Assembly: GCA_017656265.1 (NCBI GenBank)
Contig: JACDOD010000002.1
Coordinates: 1 to 64,000 of the forward strand
DNA: 64,000 bases
Origin: Bacillaceae bacterium
Lineage (GTDB): Bacteria; Bacillota; Bacilli; Bacillales; Alkalibacillaceae
Direction of reading: 5' to 3'
The translations under genes and the position numbers were made by a program. A model generated the notes under the pieces. It was given only the letters and a program-made list of their open reading frames with translations, did no database searches and was not told the DNA's origin. Positions within the stretch are counted from its first letter, which is position 1. Each line of letters starts with the position of its first letter. Shown piece by piece: positions 50,626 to 62,076 of the stretch.

Positions 50626-50655
50626 TTGTCTTTTTGGGAGGTACTCATCTATAAT
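50626..50655 (+). promoter_or_regulatory. sigma-A promoter of ychF
   Basis: TTGTCT (50626-50631) and TATAAT (50650-50655) are 18 bp apart, 54 bp upstream of the ychF start. Confidence 0.65.
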
Positions 50656-50709
50656 TGATATGACTTATTATTCAGCCAGGGACGGAATCGAATTAAGGAG
50701 TGGAAAAAC

Positions 50710-51810
50710 ATGTCATTAACTGCAGGAATTGTAGGACTTCCTAATGTAGGAAAATCAACACTATTTAATGCCATAACACAGGCAGGCGCAGAATCAGCGA
50801 ACTATCCATTTTGTACAATCGATCCAAACGTAGGAATAGTAGAGGTACCTGATCAAAGGCTTGAGAAACTTACGGAACTTGTCAAACCTCAAAAAACGGT
50901 ACCTACTACTTTTGAATTTACGGATATTGCAGGTATTGTAAAGGGAGCAAGCAAAGGGGAAGGGCTTGGAAATCAATTTTTATCCCACATCCGTCAAGTG
51001 GACGCCATCTGTCATGTCGTACGCTGTTTTGAAGACAGTAATATTACTCACGTTGATGGTAAAGTTGATCCGATATCTGATATTGAAACCATCAACCTGG
51101 AATTAATCCTCGCCGATCTCGAAACTGTAACCAAACGATATGATAGAGTAGGAAAAATGGCCAAACAGAAAGATAAAGAGGCTATGGCCGAGTATTCGGT
51201 ATTAACGAAATTAAAAGAGGCCTTTGAAGAAGAAAAGCCTGCCCGTGCCGTTGAGTTCACTAAAGAAGAAATGAAGTATGTCAAACAGCTTCATCTTTTA
51301 ACAGTTAAACCAGTATTGTATGTAGCAAATGTTGGGGAAGGGGATATTCAAAACCCTGATCACAATCCTTTTGTTCAGTCCGTAAAAGAATATGCAGCTA
51401 ATGAAAATGCAGAAGTCATTGTGGTCTGTGCAAAAATAGAATCTGAAATTGCAGAACTGGATGGCGAAGAAAAAGAAATGTTTTTAGAAGAGCTGGGAAT
51501 TGAGGAATCAGGATTGGATCAGTTAATTAAGGCATCTTATCACTTGCTGGGACTGGCTACTTATTTTACTGCAGGAGAAAAAGAAGTAAGAGCGTGGACC
51601 TTTAAAAAGGGTATGAAAGCTCCAGAGGCTGCAGGCATTATTCATAGTGATTTTGAAAGAGGCTTTATCAGAGCTGAAACGGTTTCTTATGAAGACCTTG
51701 TTCAGGCTGGATCGATGGCAGCGGCAAAAGAACAGGGAAAAGTGCGGCTGGAAGGAAAAGAATATATAGTTAAAGACGGAGATGTTATCCATTTCCGATT
51801 TAATGTTTAA
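50710..51810 (+). CDS. ychF: redox-regulated ATPase/GTPase YchF (OLA1 family)
   Basis: A universally conserved Obg-family P-loop protein, 366 residues. G1 [14 protein letters not shown], Switch/G3 [16 protein letters not shown], a coiled-coil insertion and a C-terminal TGS domain ([16 protein letters not shown], ending DVIHFRFNV). It binds ribosomes and prefers ATP. It corresponds to B. subtilis yyaF, immediately before rpsF. Confidence 0.97.
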   Translation: MSLTAGIVGLPNVGKSTLFNAITQAGAESANYPFCTIDPNVGIVEVPDQRLEKLTELVKPQKTVPTTFEFTDIAGIVKGASKGEGLGNQFLSHIRQVDAICHVVRCFEDSNITHVDGKVDPISDIETINLELILADLETVTKRYDRVGKMAKQKDKEAMAEYSVLTKLKEAFEEEKPARAVEFTKEEMKYVKQLHLLTVKPVLYVANVGEGDIQNPDHNPFVQSVKEYAANENAEVIVVCAKIESEIAELDGEEKEMFLEELGIEESGLDQLIKASYHLLGLATYFTAGEKEVRAWTFKKGMKAPEAAGIIHSDFERGFIRAETVSYEDLVQAGSMAAAKEQGKVRLEGKEYIVKDGDVIHFRFNV

Positions 51811-51828
51811 AAAAGGATCATTGGGTTA

Positions 51829-51857
51829 TTGTACTGGCTTGAAATTTTTGTTATAAT
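51829..51857 (+). promoter_or_regulatory. sigma-A promoter of rpsF-ssb-rpsR
   Basis: TTGTAC (51829-51834) and consensus TATAAT (51852-51857) are 17 bp apart. It starts the rpsF operon with a leader of about 75 nt. Confidence 0.85.
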
Positions 51858-51862
51858 ACATC

Positions 51863-51938
51863 ATTGTGAGTAATTACATTGTGTTATTACTCCTTGCTCC
51901 AATCAGGAGCCGCTAAGTCCAAAAGGAGGTGAAGACGG
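51863..51938 (+). promoter_or_regulatory. rpsF leader, candidate S6:S18 autoregulatory element
   Basis: The leader can form a GAGTAAT/ATTACTC stem (51868-51892) and a CTCCT/AGGAG stem (51890-51909) that share bases and so compete. They are followed by CCGCTAAGTCC and the ribosome site. rpsF leaders in Firmicutes are known to bind the S6:S18 complex; the assignment here rests on position and partial structure. Confidence 0.45.
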
Positions 51939-52229
51939 ATGAATAAGTATGAAATTATGTACATCATCCGCCCAGACGTTGATGAGGAAACTCAAAAGGC
52001 CGTTGTGGAGCGTTTCAACAACGTTCTGACGGATAATGGGGCGGAAATTGAAAAAGTAACTGAAATGGGTAAGCGTCGCCTGGCATATGAAATTGAAGAT
52101 TACAAAGAAGGAATCTACATGGTGATTAATTTCCAGGGCGATACAAAAGCAATCAACGAATTCGAACGTCAGGCAAAATACTCTGATGATATTATTCGTC
52201 ATATGGCAATCCGTGAAGATAATCAATAA
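51939..52229 (+). CDS. rpsF: 30S ribosomal protein S6
   Basis: A 96-residue S6 ([40 protein letters not shown]). It binds 16S rRNA together with S18, encoded two genes downstream. AAAGGAGGTG precedes the ATG. It is first gene of rpsF-ssb-rpsR. Confidence 0.98.
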   Translation: MNKYEIMYIIRPDVDEETQKAVVERFNNVLTDNGAEIEKVTEMGKRRLAYEIEDYKEGIYMVINFQGDTKAINEFERQAKYSDDIIRHMAIREDNQ

Positions 52230-52240
52230 GGAGTGGTTCT

Positions 52241-52717
52241 ATGTTGAATCGTGTCGTTCTTGTTGGCAGATTGACCCGTGATCCCGAATTGCGTTATACC
52301 CCAAACGGTGTAGCAGTTGCGAATTTTACTGTTGCTGTCAACCGTCCTTTTTCCAACCAGCAGGGAAGCCGTGATGCGGATTTTATCAACTGTGTGGTAT
52401 GGCGAAGAGCCGCGGAAAATCTGGCAAACTTCATGAAAAAAGGAAACCTTGTGGGTGTTGACGGACGACTTCAGACCCGCAGCTTTGAAGGACAGGACGG
52501 CCGAAGAGTTTATGTTACGGAAGTGGTAGCTGATTCTGTTCAGTTTTTGGAACCAAAGGGATCTTCACCACAGGGCGGCACAGGTTCAACAGGGTTCCAG
52601 CCAAATCAGAACCCGAACCCATCCAGAGACGATTTTGGTCAAATGGACAATGATGAGGATCCGTTTGCAGATAACGGAGAACCTATCGATATATCGGACG
52701 ATGATTTACCATTTTAA
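52241..52717 (+). CDS. ssb: single-stranded DNA-binding protein SsbA
   Basis: A 158-residue SSB with an N-terminal OB fold ([37 protein letters not shown]), a Gly/Pro/Gln-rich linker and the acidic interaction tip DDDLPF. It is in its standard place between rpsF and rpsR. Confidence 0.98.
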   Translation: MLNRVVLVGRLTRDPELRYTPNGVAVANFTVAVNRPFSNQQGSRDADFINCVVWRRAAENLANFMKKGNLVGVDGRLQTRSFEGQDGRRVYVTEVVADSVQFLEPKGSSPQGGTGSTGFQPNQNPNPSRDDFGQMDNDEDPFADNGEPIDISDDDLPF

Positions 52718-52737
52718 TGGAAAAGGAGGGATAGACT

Positions 52738-52959
52738 ATGGCTCGTCGTCGTAAGCGTAAAAAGGTATGTTATTTCACAGCAAATAACATTACACATATT
52801 GACTATAAAGACGTAGATCTTCTTAAGAAGTTTATCTCTGAGCGAGGAAAAATTCTTCCACGTCGTGTAACTGGAACTTCTTCTAAGTATCAGCGTAAAT
52901 TAACGAAAGCAATCAAACGTGCTCGCCAGATGGCTTTACTTCCATATGTAAATGACTAA
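52738..52959 (+). CDS. rpsR: 30S ribosomal protein S18
   Basis: A 73-residue S18, beginning [20 protein letters not shown] and containing [20 protein letters not shown]. It is slightly shorter at the N terminus than B. subtilis S18 (lacks the Gly-rich stretch). A strong terminator follows. Confidence 0.98.
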   Translation: MARRRKRKKVCYFTANNITHIDYKDVDLLKKFISERGKILPRRVTGTSSKYQRKLTKAIKRARQMALLPYVND

Positions 52960-52972
52960 TATAAAATACAAG

Positions 52973-53004
52973 GCACAACAGGAACAATCCCTGTTGTGCT
53001 TTTT
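52973..53004 (+). terminator. Rho-independent terminator of rpsF-ssb-rpsR
   Basis: A 10-bp stem GCACAACAGG/CCTGTTGTGC is followed by eight T's. The stretch from 53005 to 53249 shows no gene. Confidence 0.92.
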
Positions 53005-53249
53005 TTTGTGTTTTTATCTGGTTCCCCGTTTCCCCTCTCTGAAAAATATAAAATTCCCATCAAAATACTCCCATTCCTCCTGCTATCACAAGAAGTTCAT
53101 CTAAAAAAATCAGGGACAAAAAATGTATTCTGAATATTTTACAAATTTAAAAAATAAGATGGCATTAGAGAAAATTTTAGGGAGGTGATTTACCTCTAAT
53201 TCCTTTCATCATCCATTTTTTATGAAAATCATAGGGAGGTGTTTTATGG

Positions 53250-53561
53250 ATGGATGTTAATCAGGAATTAAATGAGAAGCAAAAGGAGTACTGGCAAAAG
53301 AACATTCGATTAATCGTGGGCCTGTTAGTCATCTGGTTTTTAGTCTCATTATTTGCTGGGATTATTATGGCTGTTCCTCTCAGCAATGTACCGTTTTTTA
53401 ATCTTCCTTTATCGTTCTGGTTTGCCCAGCAGGGATCCATTATTATATTCGTCATTTTAATTTTTTACTATGCCAAAAAGATGGACCAGCTAGATGAACA
53501 GTATGATGTGAAGGAAGTGATATTGACGGAACAAACGGATAAAAAGGGGGATGATTCATGA
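53250..53561 (+). CDS. sodium/solute symporter small subunit (DUF4212)
   Basis: A 103-residue protein with two membrane spans (LIVGLLVIWFLVSLFAGIIM and SIIIFVILIFYYAKKMD) and the NxPLSFWFAQQGS-like linker typical of DUF4212, the small partner of the VC_2705-type sodium/solute symporters. An out-of-frame ATG at 53246 sits between the GGGAGGT site and the real start at 53250. It overlaps the large subunit start by 4 bp. Confidence 0.92.
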   Translation: MDVNQELNEKQKEYWQKNIRLIVGLLVIWFLVSLFAGIIMAVPLSNVPFFNLPLSFWFAQQGSIIIFVILIFYYAKKMDQLDEQYDVKEVILTEQTDKKGDDS

Positions 53562-55246
53562 CAGTTGAAGCGCTTACACTCACCCTGGTATTGATCACAT
53601 TTGCTATTTATATATACATCGGCTGGTGGTCGAAAGTAAAGGACACAAGCAACTTCTTTGTTGCAGGCAAGGAAATCCCAGCAGTCGCAAACGGGGCTGC
53701 AATTGCTGCTGATTGGATGTCGGCGGCGTCATTTATTTCAATGGCGGGGTTAATATCTTTTCTTGGCTATGATGGAACCATATACTTAATGGGATGGACT
53801 GGGGGATATGTGTTATTAGCCCTTTTGCTTGCCCCATATTTAAGGAAATTTGGAAGATACACCGTTCCTGATTTCATTGGGGACCGTTATTATTCCAATG
53901 GAGCAAGGGCAGTGGCAGCCATTGCCACAATCTTTATATCCCTGACATATGTAGCGGGACAAATGCGGGGAGTAGGAATTGTTTTTAGCCGTTACCTTCA
54001 GGTAGATATTATGGTTGGCGTATTTATTGGAATGGCAATCGTGGCCTTCTTTGCTGTACTGGGAGGAATGAAAGGAATCACCTGGACTCAGGTCATTCAA
54101 TACTTTGTTTTGATTATCGCCTTCATCATTCCAGCTGCAGCAATCTCATTGAAATTAACAGGTAATCCCGTGCCGCAGCTGGGTCTGGTATTCTCTGATA
54201 TAGCCAAACAGCTGAGTGATTTACAGGTTCAACTAGGTTTAAATGAGTATTTAAAACCATTTCAAAACCTGTCCGGTTTAAATGTCTTTGCTGTAACGCT
54301 GGCGTTGATGATCGGTACAGCGGGCTTGCCGCACGTAATCATCCGCTTTTATACGGTTAAAGATGTGCGATCAGCCCGCTGGTCAGCTGGATGGGCTCTT
54401 GTTTTCATTGCTTTGCTTTATACAACCGCTCCAGCTATCGGTGTCTTTGCCAAGTACAATTTAATTAACAGTTTTAATAATGAACCAATTGATCAAGTAC
54501 GGGAAATCAGCTGGGTAGCCAAATGGGAAGAAACAGGATTGTTGAAATTAGAAGACAAAAATGGAGATGGAACCCTGAACTTTACAAACAATAATGACAC
54601 AAATGAAGTGACTATTGACCGTGACATTATCGTGTTATCTACACCAGAGGTGGCGAATTTGTCTCCATTTATCATTGCTTTAGTGGCAGCAGGTGGACTT
54701 GCTGCAGCTCTGTCAACAGCATCTGGATTATTATTGGCCATGTCCAGTGCAGTTTCCCACGACCTGTATTATCGAATATTTCGGCCTGATGCTTCTGAAA
54801 AGCAAAGACTTGCTGTAGGACGCTGGATGATTTTCCTGGCCGTTATTGTAGCTGGATACTTTGGCATTAACCCTCCTGGATTTGTGGGAGAGGTAGTAGC
54901 CTTTGCGTTTGGTCTGGCAGCTGCAAGTCTGTTCCCGGCTATTTTCCTCGGCATCTTTGATAAACGGATGAATCGAGAAGGGGCCATCTGGGGTATTTTG
55001 TCCGGGTTAATTTTCACGCTTACCATGATTTTGCTCATGAGATCTGTCCAAATATTTGGCACAGAGACTCAAATCATTGAAAGCTTCCTGGGCATTAACG
55101 CACAGGGAATAGGTGTCATTGGAGCGATTATTAACTTTGTGGTTTCCTTCATCGTTTCACGAAACACTCAGGAACCGCCTGAGGAAATTTCAAAAATGGT
55201 TGAGGATATCCGCATACCAAAAGTGGTGGAAACTTCAGAAAAATAA
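53558..55246 (+). CDS. sodium/solute symporter large subunit (VC_2705/ActP-like)
   Basis: An SSS-family transporter of 562 residues with about 13 spans. NGAAIAADWMSAASFISMAG and GQMRGVGIVFSRYL are the SSS signatures. It is closest to acetate/short-organic-acid permeases paired with DUF4212 subunits. An extramembrane loop (about 320-365) contains an EF-hand/dockerin-like DKNGDGTLNF, a possible Ca2+ site. Acetate as substrate would fit acsA elsewhere in the window but is inference. Confidence 0.9.
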   Translation: MTVEALTLTLVLITFAIYIYIGWWSKVKDTSNFFVAGKEIPAVANGAAIAADWMSAASFISMAGLISFLGYDGTIYLMGWTGGYVLLALLLAPYLRKFGRYTVPDFIGDRYYSNGARAVAAIATIFISLTYVAGQMRGVGIVFSRYLQVDIMVGVFIGMAIVAFFAVLGGMKGITWTQVIQYFVLIIAFIIPAAAISLKLTGNPVPQLGLVFSDIAKQLSDLQVQLGLNEYLKPFQNLSGLNVFAVTLALMIGTAGLPHVIIRFYTVKDVRSARWSAGWALVFIALLYTTAPAIGVFAKYNLINSFNNEPIDQVREISWVAKWEETGLLKLEDKNGDGTLNFTNNNDTNEVTIDRDIIVLSTPEVANLSPFIIALVAAGGLAAALSTASGLLLAMSSAVSHDLYYRIFRPDASEKQRLAVGRWMIFLAVIVAGYFGINPPGFVGEVVAFAFGLAAASLFPAIFLGIFDKRMNREGAIWGILSGLIFTLTMILLMRSVQIFGTETQIIESFLGINAQGIGVIGAIINFVVSFIVSRNTQEPPEEISKMVEDIRIPKVVETSEK

Positions 55247-55283
55247 TAAAGATAATGAACGTGGTTTAGAGTTTTACGTTGTT

Positions 55284-55309
55284 GGGGCTGTGGATTTACA
55301 GTCCCTTTT
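55284..55309 (+). terminator. terminator of the symporter operon
   Basis: Stem GGGGCTGT/ACAGTCCC (55284-55291, 55298-55305; one G-U pair on the plus strand) followed by TTTTC. Confidence 0.65.
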
Positions 55310-55347
55310 CTCCCTTATGACATTTTTAAAGAAGGAGGAAAGAAAAT

Positions 55348-55770
55348 ATGTTTGCTACTGTTGTTATGGGTCTTCTTACACTGGCATTATTTATTCTTCA
55401 TCCTTATTTGAATTTAGTTGTGTTAAAAAAAGTGTTTGGCATTGCCCTGTTTTTGGAGATATTTTATCTCATGGGCTCCTATCTTTCTGAATGGCCCTTT
55501 CCTACCCCAAAAATTATCATCCAATTAATCATCGTTGTAGCTCTGGGTGTTGCTCTGGGTGTCGTCTTTTCAAAAATATGGCCTCTACCAGAGCATAAAG
55601 GTTTTGAAAGGATTGCCCGAACCATTTTGATTATCATTCCAGCCCTCGGACTGGGGGTAGGGCTTCAGCTGGTTTTGCAGGGACAATCGGCCACACAGGC
55701 CATTTACCTTATTTTTGCTCTTTCAGCATGGCTGGGATCCGGGCATTTTATAAGAAAGAATACAGTATAG
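55348..55770 (+). CDS. small polytopic membrane protein, unknown
   Basis: I do not recognise a family. The 140 residues contain four or five hydrophobic spans (FATVVMGLLTLALFILHPYL, IALFLEIFYLMGSYL, IIIQLIIVVALGVALGVVFS, ILIIIPALGLGVGLQLVL and IYLIFALSAWLGSG). GGAGG precedes the ATG. It is preceded by a terminator hairpin, so may have its own promoter. Confidence 0.6.
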   Translation: MFATVVMGLLTLALFILHPYLNLVVLKKVFGIALFLEIFYLMGSYLSEWPFPTPKIIIQLIIVVALGVALGVVFSKIWPLPEHKGFERIARTILIIIPALGLGVGLQLVLQGQSATQAIYLIFALSAWLGSGHFIRKNTV

Positions 55771-55930
55771 GTTTTCGAATCTTAAATGTAACTTATCTCC
55801 GAAAGAAGTCTCCCACCTTAGTGTCAGCGCAGGTGGTGAGAGTATGTCACATGCTGTTTTTCTCTGGGATATATGAATAGGTCAATAACTTAGCTTTCTT
55901 CATGACTGTTAAACAATCTGTTACTTCACT

Positions 55931-56022
55931 AGAAAAAGCATCCCGTTAGCTGGACCGCCCAGCCCCTCGGAGATCGACCTTCAGCCGTTTTCGGATTTAA
56001 TCGGGGCCCTTACGCTTTTTCT
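55931..56022 (-). other. 92-nt GC-rich structured element after gtrA
   Basis: The element is bounded by AGAAAAAGC (55931-55939) and GCTTTTTCT (56014-56022). Inside are a hairpin GCTGG-ACCGC-CCAGC, CCCC/GGGG arms enclosing CCG-AAAA-CGG, and CCCG/CGGG pairs. This suggests a multi-branched RNA closed by a 9-bp stem. It abuts the gtrA stop codon. It may be an elaborate terminator, a regulatory RNA or a small mobile palindromic element. Confidence 0.5.
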
Positions 56023-56474
56023 TAATAATGATTTTTATTTTTTATGTTAAAAAACACTAAGTATTTCATAAAAAAGAAACTCGCTGTTGAGGATAAAAAC
56101 ATGGCCAGGCCTTTGGCAATATTGTTTGTAATCCAGTGTGACAGCGGCAGCAGTTCAAGTATGGAAACTCCAAGGATAAACACGGTATTGCTGATGAGCA
56201 GGCTGACAATCGCCTGTCCCACAAAAAATATTTTTTCTCTTGTGTTAAATTCGGCATGTTCCCGAAAGGTTAATCGGGAATTCCAGATATAACTGTTGGT
56301 CACAGCCAGGGTATAGGCTATGCTATTAAATAACAGCAGCATTTGTTTATCTGTTGTTGGCCAGATAATCAATAGAAGATTTAAACTCCCGATATCCACA
56401 AGTGCATTGAACAGACCAATCACACTAAAATGAGCAACTTGAAGTATACTTTTTAACCGGCCTTTCGCTGTCAT
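56022..56474 (-). CDS. GtrA family membrane protein
   Basis: A 150-residue protein with four membrane spans (AHFSVIGLFNALVDIGSLNL, LFNSIAYTLAVTNSYIWNSR, AIVSLLISNTVFILGVSIL and MFLSSTASFFFMKYLVFF) and the N/W-S-R-x-T-F motif of GtrA proteins. These often act as flippases or partners in polyprenyl- or lipid-linked sugar transfer. Its ATG is one base from the stop of the upstream sqdX-like gene, so they form one operon. Confidence 0.87.
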   Translation of the reverse strand: MTAKGRLKSILQVAHFSVIGLFNALVDIGSLNLLLIIWPTTDKQMLLLFNSIAYTLAVTNSYIWNSRLTFREHAEFNTREKIFFVGQAIVSLLISNTVFILGVSILELLPLSHWITNNIAKGLAMFLSSTASFFFMKYLVFFNIKNKNHY

Positions 56475-56475
56475 G

Positions 56476-57621
56476 TTATTCACCTGTCAGGGGGACATTG
56501 TTGAAAACCCCTCGCTTTTTCAGTACCTGATAATAAAATTGAAGCAATTGTTCGGATGGTTTAGACCACCCATATTGCTGTCCTGTATGATACGCCTGTT
56601 TTGCAATTTTTTTGCGCAGCATTTCATTTTCAATCTTCAATAATGTTTCTTTAAAGCTTTCTGGCCGATCCGGGTCATAGAGAAGCCCATTTACACCATC
56701 CTGTATTTGTTCACAGGTTGGTCCGCTTCTGGCTGCAACAACAGGGAGCCCCGATGCCATTGCTTCTAAAATGACAAGCCCCAGTGTTTCTGTCGTAGAA
56801 GGGAAAATAAAACAGTCTGACGAGGCATAAGCTCTGGCCAGCTCTTCACCGTGCAGAAACCCTGTAAAAACCGTATTGGTTCCCTCAAAATGTCTTTCAA
56901 GCTGTTCCCGGTGCGGGCCGTCACCGACAATGGCCAGGCAAAATTCATCCGATGCTGCTAATACCTCTTTTATTTTTTCAATTTCCTTTTCTACGGCTAA
57001 TCTGCCTACATATAACAGCAATTTTTTATGGGGTTGGCCTCCGGTTAATTTTTCACGCATGTAAGAATCAAATTTATCCTTACTGAATAAATCAGTATCA
57101 ACCCCCCGTTCCCACAGATGTACATGATGAAAACGCTGCTCTTCCAATTCTTTTTTAATGGTTTGGGATGTACACAAATTTAAATCCGCTTTGTTATGTA
57201 ATGTTCGGAAATACCACCATAAAGCGGGTTTCAAAAAGGGCAGATGATAGTAGTCAGCATATTGGGGAATTCTTGTGTGATAGGAAGCGATTAACGGCAA
57301 TTTTTGTTTTCGGCTGTAATAAATTCCGGCTACTCCCAAAACGGCCGGGTTAACAACGTGAACAAGATCCGGCTGAAAGTCCTCTAAAATTTTTCCCACT
57401 TTCCGTTTGGGAAGGGCCAGTTTTTTTTCCTTATACAAGAAAAAGGAGCGGGCGGGCAGTCCCGCCACTCTGGCTCCTTCATATTCATTCACACCAAGAT
57501 CAGGAGCGATAACACATACATCATGCCCCTGTTTGGTTAACCATTTAATAGAAGCAGTAAGTCTGGTTACGATCCCATCTGTGTTTGGCACGAATGTTTC
57601 TGTGACGATCGCAATTCTCAT
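56476..57621 (-). CDS. sqdX: sulfoquinovosyltransferase-like glycosyltransferase (SqdX/SQD2 type)
   Basis: A GT-B family 4 enzyme of 381 residues. The N-terminal half carries motifs I associate with SqdX: RIAIVTETFVPNTDGIVTRL, PDLVHVVNPAVLGVAG, SYHTRIPQY, NLCTSQTIK and RGVDTDLF. The donor-binding half has LLYVGRLAVEKEIE and FPSTTETLGLVILEAMASGL. Transfer of sulfoquinovose from UDP-sulfoquinovose to diacylglycerol is inferred from these and from the adjacent SqdB gene (13-bp gap). A general GT4 acting on another lipid is the alternative. Confidence 0.82.
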   Translation of the reverse strand: MRIAIVTETFVPNTDGIVTRLTASIKWLTKQGHDVCVIAPDLGVNEYEGARVAGLPARSFFLYKEKKLALPKRKVGKILEDFQPDLVHVVNPAVLGVAGIYYSRKQKLPLIASYHTRIPQYADYYHLPFLKPALWWYFRTLHNKADLNLCTSQTIKKELEEQRFHHVHLWERGVDTDLFSKDKFDSYMREKLTGGQPHKKLLLYVGRLAVEKEIEKIKEVLAASDEFCLAIVGDGPHREQLERHFEGTNTVFTGFLHGEELARAYASSDCFIFPSTTETLGLVILEAMASGLPVVAARSGPTCEQIQDGVNGLLYDPDRPESFKETLLKIENEMLRKKIAKQAYHTGQQYGWSKPSEQLLQFYYQVLKKRGVFNNVPLTGE

Positions 57622-57634
57622 ATTATCTCTCCTG

Positions 57635-59122
<1,488 letters not shown>

Positions 59123-60070
59123 ATGAAACAATCAAATCGATTAACAGAGGGAGCTTTGTTTGCTGGAATATATCTTGTTTTTCTGATCATAACGTTTTTT
59201 GTTCCTGTTGTTGGGTTTATTTCATTTTTCTTATTGCCTGTTCCTTATATTATTTATGGAGTCAGACATGGATTAAGACCATCCATTCTTCTGTTTTTGG
59301 TTACAATTTTTCTTTCTGGGCTGTTTACATCATTTGCATCCATTCCTATTACCGTGTTTGCCGGTTTAGGGGGGATTGCAATCGGAATTTCCATTCATCA
59401 AAATAAGTCCCCTTATGAAGCCTGGGCCGGGGGAGCTGCAGGATTTGCAGTTGGGTTTGTGTTTATCTATGGGGTTTCCCAGTGGCTATTTCAGGTTAAT
59501 TGGATGGATGAATTCCAGTCGATGCTTGAAACGTCAATGGATCAAACGAAGACGATTATTGAACAATTTGGCGGAGCCGTCTCCATGGAGCAATTAAATC
59601 TTCTCGAAGAACAGTTTCAGCAGATGCTTTATCTATTTCCAACGGGTATAGCTCTGTTTGGGATTTTTTTTGCATTTATTGCTCAGTGGATTGGATTTAA
59701 AGTGTTAAATCGAATAGATTCCAATACCAGGCTTTTGTTCCCTAAGTTTAAAACCTTCAGGCTCCCCACGGCATTATTATGGTATTATTTTTTAGCCATG
59801 ATCGGGATGTGGATTTTTAACGAACAGGGAAGCCTGGTTCATCAGGCTGCTGTGAATATATACACGCTGACAGGGCTGTTAATTGCCCTGCAGGGACTGT
59901 CTTTTATTTTTTACTTTGCGGAATACAAAAGCTGGTCAAAAGCCGTACCAGTGATTGCTATATTCGGGATCTTCCTGTTTCCATTTCTATTCCTTTATCC
60001 AATTCGAATTTTAGGTATAATTGATATAGGTTTTAATTTGCGAGAACGTCTTCAATCAGACGAAAAATAA
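59123..60070 (+). CDS. yybS: YybS family membrane protein (DUF2232)
   Basis: A 315-residue protein with about eight spans, matching YybS in size, location before gdpP and segments such as GALFAGIYLVFLIITFFVPV and LPVPYIIYGVRHGLRPSILL. Its S-component-like architecture hints at vitamin or small-molecule transport, unproven. ATG 59123 follows GAGGTG by 6 nt. Confidence 0.92.
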   Translation: MKQSNRLTEGALFAGIYLVFLIITFFVPVVGFISFFLLPVPYIIYGVRHGLRPSILLFLVTIFLSGLFTSFASIPITVFAGLGGIAIGISIHQNKSPYEAWAGGAAGFAVGFVFIYGVSQWLFQVNWMDEFQSMLETSMDQTKTIIEQFGGAVSMEQLNLLEEQFQQMLYLFPTGIALFGIFFAFIAQWIGFKVLNRIDSNTRLLFPKFKTFRLPTALLWYYFLAMIGMWIFNEQGSLVHQAAVNIYTLTGLLIALQGLSFIFYFAEYKSWSKAVPVIAIFGIFLFPFLFLYPIRILGIIDIGFNLRERLQSDEK

Positions 60071-60099
60071 ACTCGTTTTTTTATTAGGAGATGACGTTC

Positions 60100-62076
60100 A
60101 TGCCAAACTTTTTTAAAAAGACAACTGTAAATGGGCACTTATGGCTGATTTACAGTATATCTATCATTTTGCTGGCGTTCATATATTATTTTCAATGGAT
60201 ACTGGGTGCAGTGATGACCCTTTTATTAGGGCTGGCTATCTATAACAGCATCCGAACAGAGCAGCTCCTGCAAAATGAAACAGAAGAATATATTTCGACC
60301 CTTTCCTATCGTGTCAAGAAAGTAGGGGAGGAAGCACTGCTGGAAATGCCGATTGGAATCGTACTGTTCAGTGAGGATTATCAGATTGAGTGGGCCAACC
60401 CATATGTCAATCAGTTTACCGAAGATGATACGTTCGTCGGCAAGTCCCTTCATGAACTGTCGGATGCCATCATTCCTGCCATTAAAGAGGATAAAAAAGA
60501 AATGTCACTGAATCTTGAACATTATTCTTTTGAGGTACTGATCAAAAAAGAAGAACGGCTGCTTTATTTATTTGACCGGACAAAGCAGAAAGAGATTCAG
60601 AATCTTTATCAGAACGATAAAGCGGTACTGGCGATTATTTTCCTGGATAACTATGAAGAATTGACTCAGGCTATGGACGACACATCGAAAAGTCATTTGA
60701 ATTCAGAAGTGACAACCATTTTAAACCGCTGGTCCAATGATCACGGAATTTATTTAAAGCGGACTTCTGCTGAACGCTTTATGGCTGTGATGAACCAGGA
60801 AATCTTAGATAAACTGGAAAGAACAAAATTTGAAATCCTGGATGAGGTACGTGAACTGATTTCGGATCAAAACGTTCCGCTTACCCTGAGTATTGGAATC
60901 GGGAAAGGATCTCCATCGCTGCCGGAACTGGGTGAACTGGCACAGTCCAGCCTGGACCTTGCTTTAGGCCGCGGCGGTGATCAGGTAGCCATCAAAGACG
61001 AAAATGGAAAAGTTAGCTTTTTTGGCGGCAAAACGAATCCTATGGAAAAACGTACCCGAGTTCGTGCCCGTGTGATTTCTCATGCATTGAAAGAGCTGGT
61101 TTCGGAAAGTGATAAAGTGCTGATTATGGGTCATAAAAATCCAGATATGGATTCCATTGGCTCTGCCATTGGTATTCTGAAAATCGCCCAGGCAAATGAG
61201 AAAGACGGATTTATCGTCTTTGATCCGGACGGAATGAATACAGGTGTAGAGAGACTGATGGAAGAGATTAAAAAAGATGAACATCTTACCCAATGGTTTA
61301 TTACCCCTGATGAAGCCCTGGAAATTGTAACGAAAAATACATTGCTTGTAGTGGTTGACACCCATAAACCTCCGATGGTGATGGAGGAGCGGCTGTTATC
61401 GAAGACAGAGCACGTAGTCGTAATTGATCATCACAGACGTGCAGAAGAGTTTATTGAGGATCCGACCCTTGTTTACATGGAGCCTTATGCTTCCTCTACT
61501 GCTGAGCTGGTCACCGAATTATTAGAGTATCAGCCCGCTTCTCTGAAGTTAAATATGCTCGAGTCTTCGGCTTTGCTTGCCGGAATTATTGTAGATACAA
61601 AATCGTTTACATTACGAACGGGCTCCCGCACTTTTGATGCAGCGTCTTATTTAAGATCAAAAGGTGCAGACACCATCTTAGTTCAGAAAATGATGAAGGA
61701 AGACCTCGACGTCTTTATCCGAAAAAGCAAGCTGATTGAAAGTACGATCGTCTATCGCGATAACATCGCGATCACCCGGGCACAGGAAGGGGAAACCTAT
61801 GGGCCAGTTACCATAGCCCAGGCAGCAGATACCCTTTTGACCATGAACGAAATCAAAGCTTCTTTTGTCATTGCTGAACGGGATGATGGGCGAATTGGCG
61901 TCAGTGCCCGTTCACTGGGTGATGTGAATGTACAGGTCATTATGGAAAAAATGAACGGCGGCGGACATTTAACCAATGCCGCAACCCAGCTTGAAGACAC
62001 AACCATTGACCAGGTTGAAGAACAGCTGAAGGAAATTATAGATGAGTATTTAGAAGGGGGAGACGATGAAAAATGA
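60100..62076 (+). CDS. gdpP: cyclic-di-AMP phosphodiesterase GdpP
   Basis: Degrades c-di-AMP to pApA. The 658 residues have two N-terminal spans, a PAS-like domain (about 75-140), a degenerate GGDEF domain (about 170-300) and a DHH/DHHA1 domain. DHH metal ligands are in [21 protein letters not shown] and [15 protein letters not shown]1 has [15 protein letters not shown] 60100 is 9 nt after AGGAG. It overlaps rplI by ATGA. Confidence 0.97.
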   Translation: MPNFFKKTTVNGHLWLIYSISIILLAFIYYFQWILGAVMTLLLGLAIYNSIRTEQLLQNETEEYISTLSYRVKKVGEEALLEMPIGIVLFSEDYQIEWANPYVNQFTEDDTFVGKSLHELSDAIIPAIKEDKKEMSLNLEHYSFEVLIKKEERLLYLFDRTKQKEIQNLYQNDKAVLAIIFLDNYEELTQAMDDTSKSHLNSEVTTILNRWSNDHGIYLKRTSAERFMAVMNQEILDKLERTKFEILDEVRELISDQNVPLTLSIGIGKGSPSLPELGELAQSSLDLALGRGGDQVAIKDENGKVSFFGGKTNPMEKRTRVRARVISHALKELVSESDKVLIMGHKNPDMDSIGSAIGILKIAQANEKDGFIVFDPDGMNTGVERLMEEIKKDEHLTQWFITPDEALEIVTKNTLLVVVDTHKPPMVMEERLLSKTEHVVVIDHHRRAEEFIEDPTLVYMEPYASSTAELVTELLEYQPASLKLNMLESSALLAGIIVDTKSFTLRTGSRTFDAASYLRSKGADTILVQKMMKEDLDVFIRKSKLIESTIVYRDNIAITRAQEGETYGPVTIAQAADTLLTMNEIKASFVIAERDDGRIGVSARSLGDVNVQVIMEKMNGGGHLTNAATQLEDTTIDQVEEQLKEIIDEYLEGGDDEK

